Of a stretch of DNA of 10,277 bases, positions 7,678 through 10,277 are shown one piece after another. The translations under genes and the position numbers were made by a program. The DNA is from Actinomycetes bacterium (GTDB taxonomy: Bacteria; Actinomycetota; Aquicultoria; CAJVYJ01): contig JAUVQW010000034.1 of NCBI GenBank assembly GCA_030597945.1, forward strand, positions 1 through 10,277, in the 5' to 3' direction. Within the stretch, counting starts at the first letter, position 1. Each line of letters opens with the position of its first letter. A model generated the notes under the pieces. The model was given only the letters and a program-made list of their open reading frames with translations. It was not told the DNA's origin and did not search any database.

Positions 7678-9090
7678 TGATGCCAGCCTTCCTTCTGAAC
7701 GGGCAAAAATTAAGAATGGCCGGCTAAATAAGGAGGAGAAAGGTTTAACTAAAAAGGGTGTAAGAAGAGCTACTCCTAGAAGAAGTAAAAAAGCCCCTGC
7801 TTGGCTTAGAGTACTCCCTGGCAAATATCCGAAGATCTGGGGTCTGTATGAGGTGGCGACACCAACCACAATTATTAAAAGTGAAGAGATAAGTAATAGA
7901 TAATTTTTAGAGGAGGAGGATTCCCCCCTATTTGTTCTTATTGCCATCAGCGGCGGGATCCGGCTTGCTGTAAGAGCCGGTTGGAGTGAGGCTATCACGC
8001 TAATGACTATACCGACAAAGATGCTGGCAATAAGCCCCCTTAGTGGTACTTCGAATGTTGAAATATTGCTCTGTATCGTCTCCGACATAATATATATTAG
8101 TCCTCTAGCGAGCAGGAGGCCGGCGATCAGACCGATGACAGAACCAATAAAACCGATGATCAGGGCTTCTGTTAGGATAAGTGTGGCCAATTGGCTACGG
8201 CTGGCACCGATTGACCGGAGCAGTCCCAGTTCTTTTGTTCTCTCGATAACTACCATTGAGAGCGTATTAAATATCAGAAAACCACCGACAAACAAGGCGA
8301 CGGCGCTAAAAAAGGATAATCCGATTTGAAGAGCTTTTAACGATTCCTCCATTGCCTCGACGCGCTTCGCCGGCCGCTCGACTACAAAATTACCACCTAG
8401 AATCTTTTTGGTCTTCTTTATAGTCTGCTCGACGTCATCCTTTGTGGAGATGACATCGATAAATGTCAGTCTATTATCAAGGTTGAACTCGTTTTGGGCG
8501 GTTTTTAACGGCATAAAAATAGCGCTACCGTTTTGAAACCGGCCGACACCTGTCTTATCTAGTAGTCCGATGACTGAAAAGACAGAAAAGCCTTTATCGG
8601 TGGCAAGTTCGAGTTTATCGCCGACCTTTATCTTATTTTCTTTGGCAAACTCTTCTACGATAATTATCGATCGGCCTTCATCGGATTTTAAGAATTCTCC
8701 GTTGGCAATAGAATAATCTCGAACTTTTCGATCGATCGAAGGATCAATACCGATAATTCTTACGTCCGGTTTTTCTTTCTTCTTAGTAAGGCGGCTGCCT
8801 CTCGATATACCCGGGGCAGCGACCTCAACGCCGCTGATTTTGTCCACTTCATCAAGTGTTTTTTCATCAAAACTCTCAGATACCGAATTAATCGTAAAGT
8901 CAGATTTACCGGTTATCGAATCGATCATGTCGGTGAAGGCGGCTACAGTACTAATATTGGTGATACTTATTCCGAGGATCACGGCGACGCCGAGGATTAT
9001 TCCGATGGTTGTAAGAGCGGTTCTGGTCTTTCTAATCCTCAAGTTCTTTGAGGTTAGAGATGATAGTCTCCGTATCGTTCTCACCTCCAA
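7675..9090 (-). CDS. N-terminal module of a large FtsX/MacB-type ABC permease (ends at an in-frame TGA)
   Basis: Membrane subunit of a MacB/LolCDE-like mechanotransmission exporter. Order of parts: a short basic N-terminus, helix 1 at about 25-47 (TALTTIGIILGVAVILG), an extracytoplasmic MacB_PCD-like domain to about 250, the FtsX core with helices near 258-287, 303-333 and 348-372 and the signature ERTKELGLLRSIGASR, and then two extra helices near 397-416 and 425-447 that link to the second module. The TTG at 9090 is the longest conventional start, but neither it nor GTG 9084 has a ribosome binding site; GGAGGTGA (9081-9088) instead points to ATA at 9073-9075. It overlaps the ATPase gene by 59 bases. 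The product stops after 471 residues in the junction between modules, so alone it would lack half of the transporter. Confidence 0.85.
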   Translation of the reverse strand: MEVRTIRRLSSLTSKNLRIRKTRTALTTIGIILGVAVILGISITNISTVAAFTDMIDSITGKSDFTINSVSESFDEKTLDEVDKISGVEVAAPGISRGSRLTKKKEKPDVRIIGIDPSIDRKVRDYSIANGEFLKSDEGRSIIIVEEFAKENKIKVGDKLELATDKGFSVFSVIGLLDKTGVGRFQNGSAIFMPLKTAQNEFNLDNRLTFIDVISTKDDVEQTIKKTKKILGGNFVVERPAKRVEAMEESLKALQIGLSFFSAVALFVGGFLIFNTLSMVVIERTKELGLLRSIGASRSQLATLILTEALIIGFIGSVIGLIAGLLLARGLIYIMSETIQSNISTFEVPLRGLIASIFVGIVISVIASLQPALTASRIPPLMAIRTNRGESSSSKNYLLLISSLLIIVVGVATSYRPQIFGYLPGSTLSQAGAFLLLLGVALLTPFLVKPFSSLFSRPFLIFARSEGRLAS

Positions 9091-9769
9091 GTTTCAAGCT
9101 TCGCACTATCGAACCGTCTCTTAGAAAAATGACTCTTTCCGAGTAAGCGGCCGCGGCTGGTTCGTGGGTGACCATCAGTACGGTATGGCCGAGTTCTTTA
9201 GACGAGTCTTTTAAGAGAGATAAGATCTCGCGTCCTGTCTTAGTATCAAGGTTACCGGTTGGTTCATCAGCCAGAACTATCTTTGGCTCTGCTATAAAAG
9301 CCCTCGCTATCGCTACTCTTTGTTGCTCACCTCCTGATAATTCATCAGGTCGATGTTTTTTGCGGTCCGTAAGACCAACTGTCTCGATAAGCTTACTAAG
9401 GCGTTCTTCATAGACGCTTTGATGAATACCGGCAATTACCAGCGGAAGAGCGATATTTTCTTCAACGCTAAGAGTTGGGAGCAGATTAAAAAACTGAAAT
9501 ATGAAACCGATCTTTTCTCTTCTTATCAGGGTCAACTTTTTATCAGAAAGGTCGGTTATCGAATTTCCTGCCAAGTCGATTTTACCGCTAGTAGGAACAT
9601 CGAGTCCGCCAAGAAGATGTAAGAGAGTTGATTTCCCAGAGCCGCTTGGACCCATGATAGCGACGAATTCTCCGCTCTTGACCTCTAAGCTGGCATCATT
9701 TAAGGCCGTTACCTCGGTAAGACCCATGCCGTATATTTTTTTAAGATTTGTAGCTTTTAATATCGTCAT
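9032..9769 (-). CDS. ABC transporter ATPase, LolD/MacB-like
   Basis: Nucleotide-binding subunit for the neighbouring FtsX-type permease. Motifs in order: Walker A GPSGSGKST at about 40-48, a Q-loop with FQFFNLLPTLSVEEN near 91-105, the ABC signature LSGGEQQR at about 144-151, Walker B IVLADEPTGNLD at about 164-175 and the H-loop MVTHE near 198-202. These forms are characteristic of the LolD/MacB/FtsE-like exporters. The length of 245 residues includes a short C-terminal extension that overlaps the permease start. The ATG at 9769 gives the usual MTILKATNLKKIYG beginning; an in-frame TTG two codons earlier is less likely. No Shine-Dalgarno sequence precedes either. No MacA-like adaptor gene is present. 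The cargo (lipoprotein, peptide or drug) is unknown. Confidence 0.95.
   Translation of the reverse strand: MTILKATNLKKIYGMGLTEVTALNDASLEVKSGEFVAIMGPSGSGKSTLLHLLGGLDVPTSGKIDLAGNSITDLSDKKLTLIRREKIGFIFQFFNLLPTLSVEENIALPLVIAGIHQSVYEERLSKLIETVGLTDRKKHRPDELSGGEQQRVAIARAFIAEPKIVLADEPTGNLDTKTGREILSLLKDSSKELGHTVLMVTHEPAAAAYSERVIFLRDGSIVRSLKLGGENDTETIISNLKELED
9073..9088 (-). promoter_or_regulatory. extended Shine-Dalgarno placed before an AUA codon of the permease
   Basis: On the minus strand GGAGGTGA (complement of 9081-9088) pairs with eight bases of the usual 16S 3' end. It is followed 5 bases later by ATA (9075-9073) in the permease frame. A start there would give RRLSSLTSKNLRIRKTRTAL, the usual short distance from start to the NLR-x-x-K/R-RTAL segment of FtsX permeases. 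The conventional TTG (9090) and GTG (9084) starts lie at or before this sequence, so it cannot serve them. Confidence 0.4.
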
Positions 9770-9845
9770 ATACAATTTATGTTGATTGCAAATGTTATCA
9801 AAGAATAGCTAAAAGAGCTAGCCGGCTTTTTTCAAGGTAAATAAT

Positions 9846-9861
9846 TACCCTAATAAGGGTA
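9846..9861. promoter_or_regulatory. inverted repeat in the divergent region, possible operator
   Basis: TACCCT, a 4-base centre AATA, and AGGGTA form a perfect 6-bp-arm palindrome. It lies directly downstream of the minus-strand TATAAT (complement of 9861-9866), where the start of transcription toward the ABC operon would fall. It has no following T-run, so a protein binding site is more likely than a terminator. The regulator is unknown. Confidence 0.4.
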
Positions 9862-9890
9862 TTATATATTCCAGGTCAATAAATTGTCGC
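9861..9890 (-). promoter_or_regulatory. possible promoter of the ABC transporter-PAP2 operon
   Basis: On the minus strand a perfect -10 box TATAAT (complement of 9861-9866) is preceded at 18 bases by GCGACA (complement of 9885-9890), a 4/6 match to the -35 consensus. This would give a leader of roughly 85 bases before the ATPase ATG, running through a weak hairpin near 9806-9820. Confidence 0.4.
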
Positions 9891-9906
9891 TGTAGCCCCT
9901 AACTCC

Positions 9907-9936
9907 TTGACACTGATTGACCGCGATGGATATAAT
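9907..9936 (+). promoter_or_regulatory. strong promoter of rpmH-rnpA
   Basis: TTGACA (9907-9912) and TATAAT (9931-9936) are both exact consensus boxes, 18 bases apart. The predicted start of transcription is near 9943, about 23 bases before rpmH. This is the best promoter match in the window and fits a highly expressed ribosomal protein gene. Confidence 0.88.
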
Positions 9937-9965
9937 TACTTCTGCTTTTCATCTTTGGAGGAATC

Positions 9966-10100
9966 TTGAAAAGGACTTATCAACCTAAAAACAGAAAAAG
10001 AAAAAGGTCACACGGGTTTAGAGAGCGGATGAGCACTAGAGCCGGGCGCAAAGTCTTAAGTAGAAGAAGACGTAAGGAAAGAAAACGGCTTACAGTTTAA
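9966..10100 (+). CDS. rpmH: ribosomal protein L34
   Basis: Small basic protein of the large ribosomal subunit. The 44-residue sequence begins MKRTYQP, continues with HGFRERM (about 16-22), [12 protein letters not shown] (about 24-35) and ends RKRLTV, matching L34 along its whole length. It starts with TTG at 9966 behind GGAGG (9957-9961) at 4 bases spacing; the family's MKRT start fixes this codon. The gene is too short for routine ORF thresholds. It is followed 2 bases later by rnpA, the classical pairing. In many bacteria dnaA lies upstream of rpmH, but here the upstream neighbour is a divergent ABC transporter. Confidence 0.97.
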   Translation: MKRTYQPKNRKRKRSHGFRERMSTRAGRKVLSRRRRKERKRLTV

Positions 10101-10102
10101 CT

Positions 10103-10277
10103 ATGCGCCGTGAGTCTAAGCTTAAAAAAGACAAAGATTTTGCAAAAGTCTACAGAAGTGGAAAAAGTATTGGCAATAAATATTTAGTGCTATACTATCT
10201 ACTTATGGACTCAGGCGGGCCCACTCAGGTGGGTTTTTCTATAAGTAAAAAAGTCGGAAAAGCCGTTGTCAGAAACA
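10103..10277 (+). CDS. rnpA: ribonuclease P protein component (3' partial)
   Basis: Protein subunit of RNase P, which binds the catalytic RNA and the 5' leader of pre-tRNA during tRNA 5' maturation. Fifty-eight residues are visible before the window ends. The start RRESKLKKDKDFAKVYRSGKS and the segment GFSISKKVGKAVVRN, which begins the RNR RNA-binding motif, are typical of the family. The ATG at 10103 comes 2 bases after the rpmH stop and has no evident Shine-Dalgarno sequence, so translation is probably coupled to rpmH. The catalytic-RNA-contacting remainder lies outside the window. Confidence 0.95.
   Translation, partial: MRRESKLKKDKDFAKVYRSGKSIGNKYLVLYYLLMDSGGPTQVGFSISKKVGKAVVRN

Noticed and set aside
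6785..9785. Plus-strand open frames opposite the ABC genes
   Set aside because: They lie entirely within clear minus-strand genes and give low-complexity Ser/Ile-rich products without motifs.
9806..9832. Hairpin TAGCT-AAAAG-AGCTA followed by GCCGGC and T6 as a plus-strand terminator
   Set aside because: No plus-strand transcript arrives from the left, the stem is only 5 bp and the T-run does not follow it directly; a weak attenuator on the minus strand is possible but unsupported.

Overview
The window looks like a chromosomal segment from a deep-branching actinobacterial (or related Gram-positive-type) lineage with moderate GC, mid-40s percent by eye. The main evidence is gene order. The run tsaE-tsaB-rimI-tsaD-groES-groEL, with a CIRCE operator in front of groES, is the arrangement known from Actinobacteria such as Mycobacterium. 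The GroEL GRYV-type N-terminal region, the L34 sequence and a family 4 uracil-DNA glycosylase fit that placement. The species cannot be named from this window.

Layout. 1-102: C-terminal tail of an FmdB-type zinc-ribbon protein (+). 198-3616: uracil-DNA glycosylase followed by the tRNA t6A genes tsaE, tsaB, rimI and tsaD (+), closely spaced and probably cotranscribed. 3617-3838: regulatory gap holding three identical TGTGGAAAA nonamers (DnaA-box-like), two small palindromes, a sigma-70-like promoter and CIRCE. 3839-5794: groES-groEL, closed by a strong intrinsic terminator (5819-5848). 9769 down to 5881 (minus strand): a likely three-gene operon of a LolD/MacB-like ABC ATPase, a large two-module FtsX/MacB-type permease and a PAP2-family membrane phosphatase. 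9770-9965: divergent promoter region. 9966-10277: rpmH and the start of rnpA (+), behind a promoter with perfect -35 and -10 boxes.

How the genes work together. The first block covers DNA repair and t6A37 modification of tRNA (TsaB/TsaD/TsaE, with RimI as the usual acetyltransferase companion), next to the HrcA-type heat-shock operon groESL. The minus-strand block is an envelope export or lipid module: an ABC exporter plus a lipid-phosphate phosphatase. The right end is the ribosome/RNase P pair rpmH-rnpA.

Most notable: the permease reading frame is broken only by one in-frame TGA (7675-7677), in the linker between its two modules where relatives usually have Arg, and the frame continues unchanged on the other side. 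Two genes (rimI and the permease) have excellent Shine-Dalgarno sequences that point to AUU and AUA codons rather than to any AUG/GUG/UUG. The glycosylase ends in a sliding-clamp-binding QLDLF peptide. The word GATC is strongly over-represented. I saw no CRISPR array, transposase, tRNA or rRNA gene.
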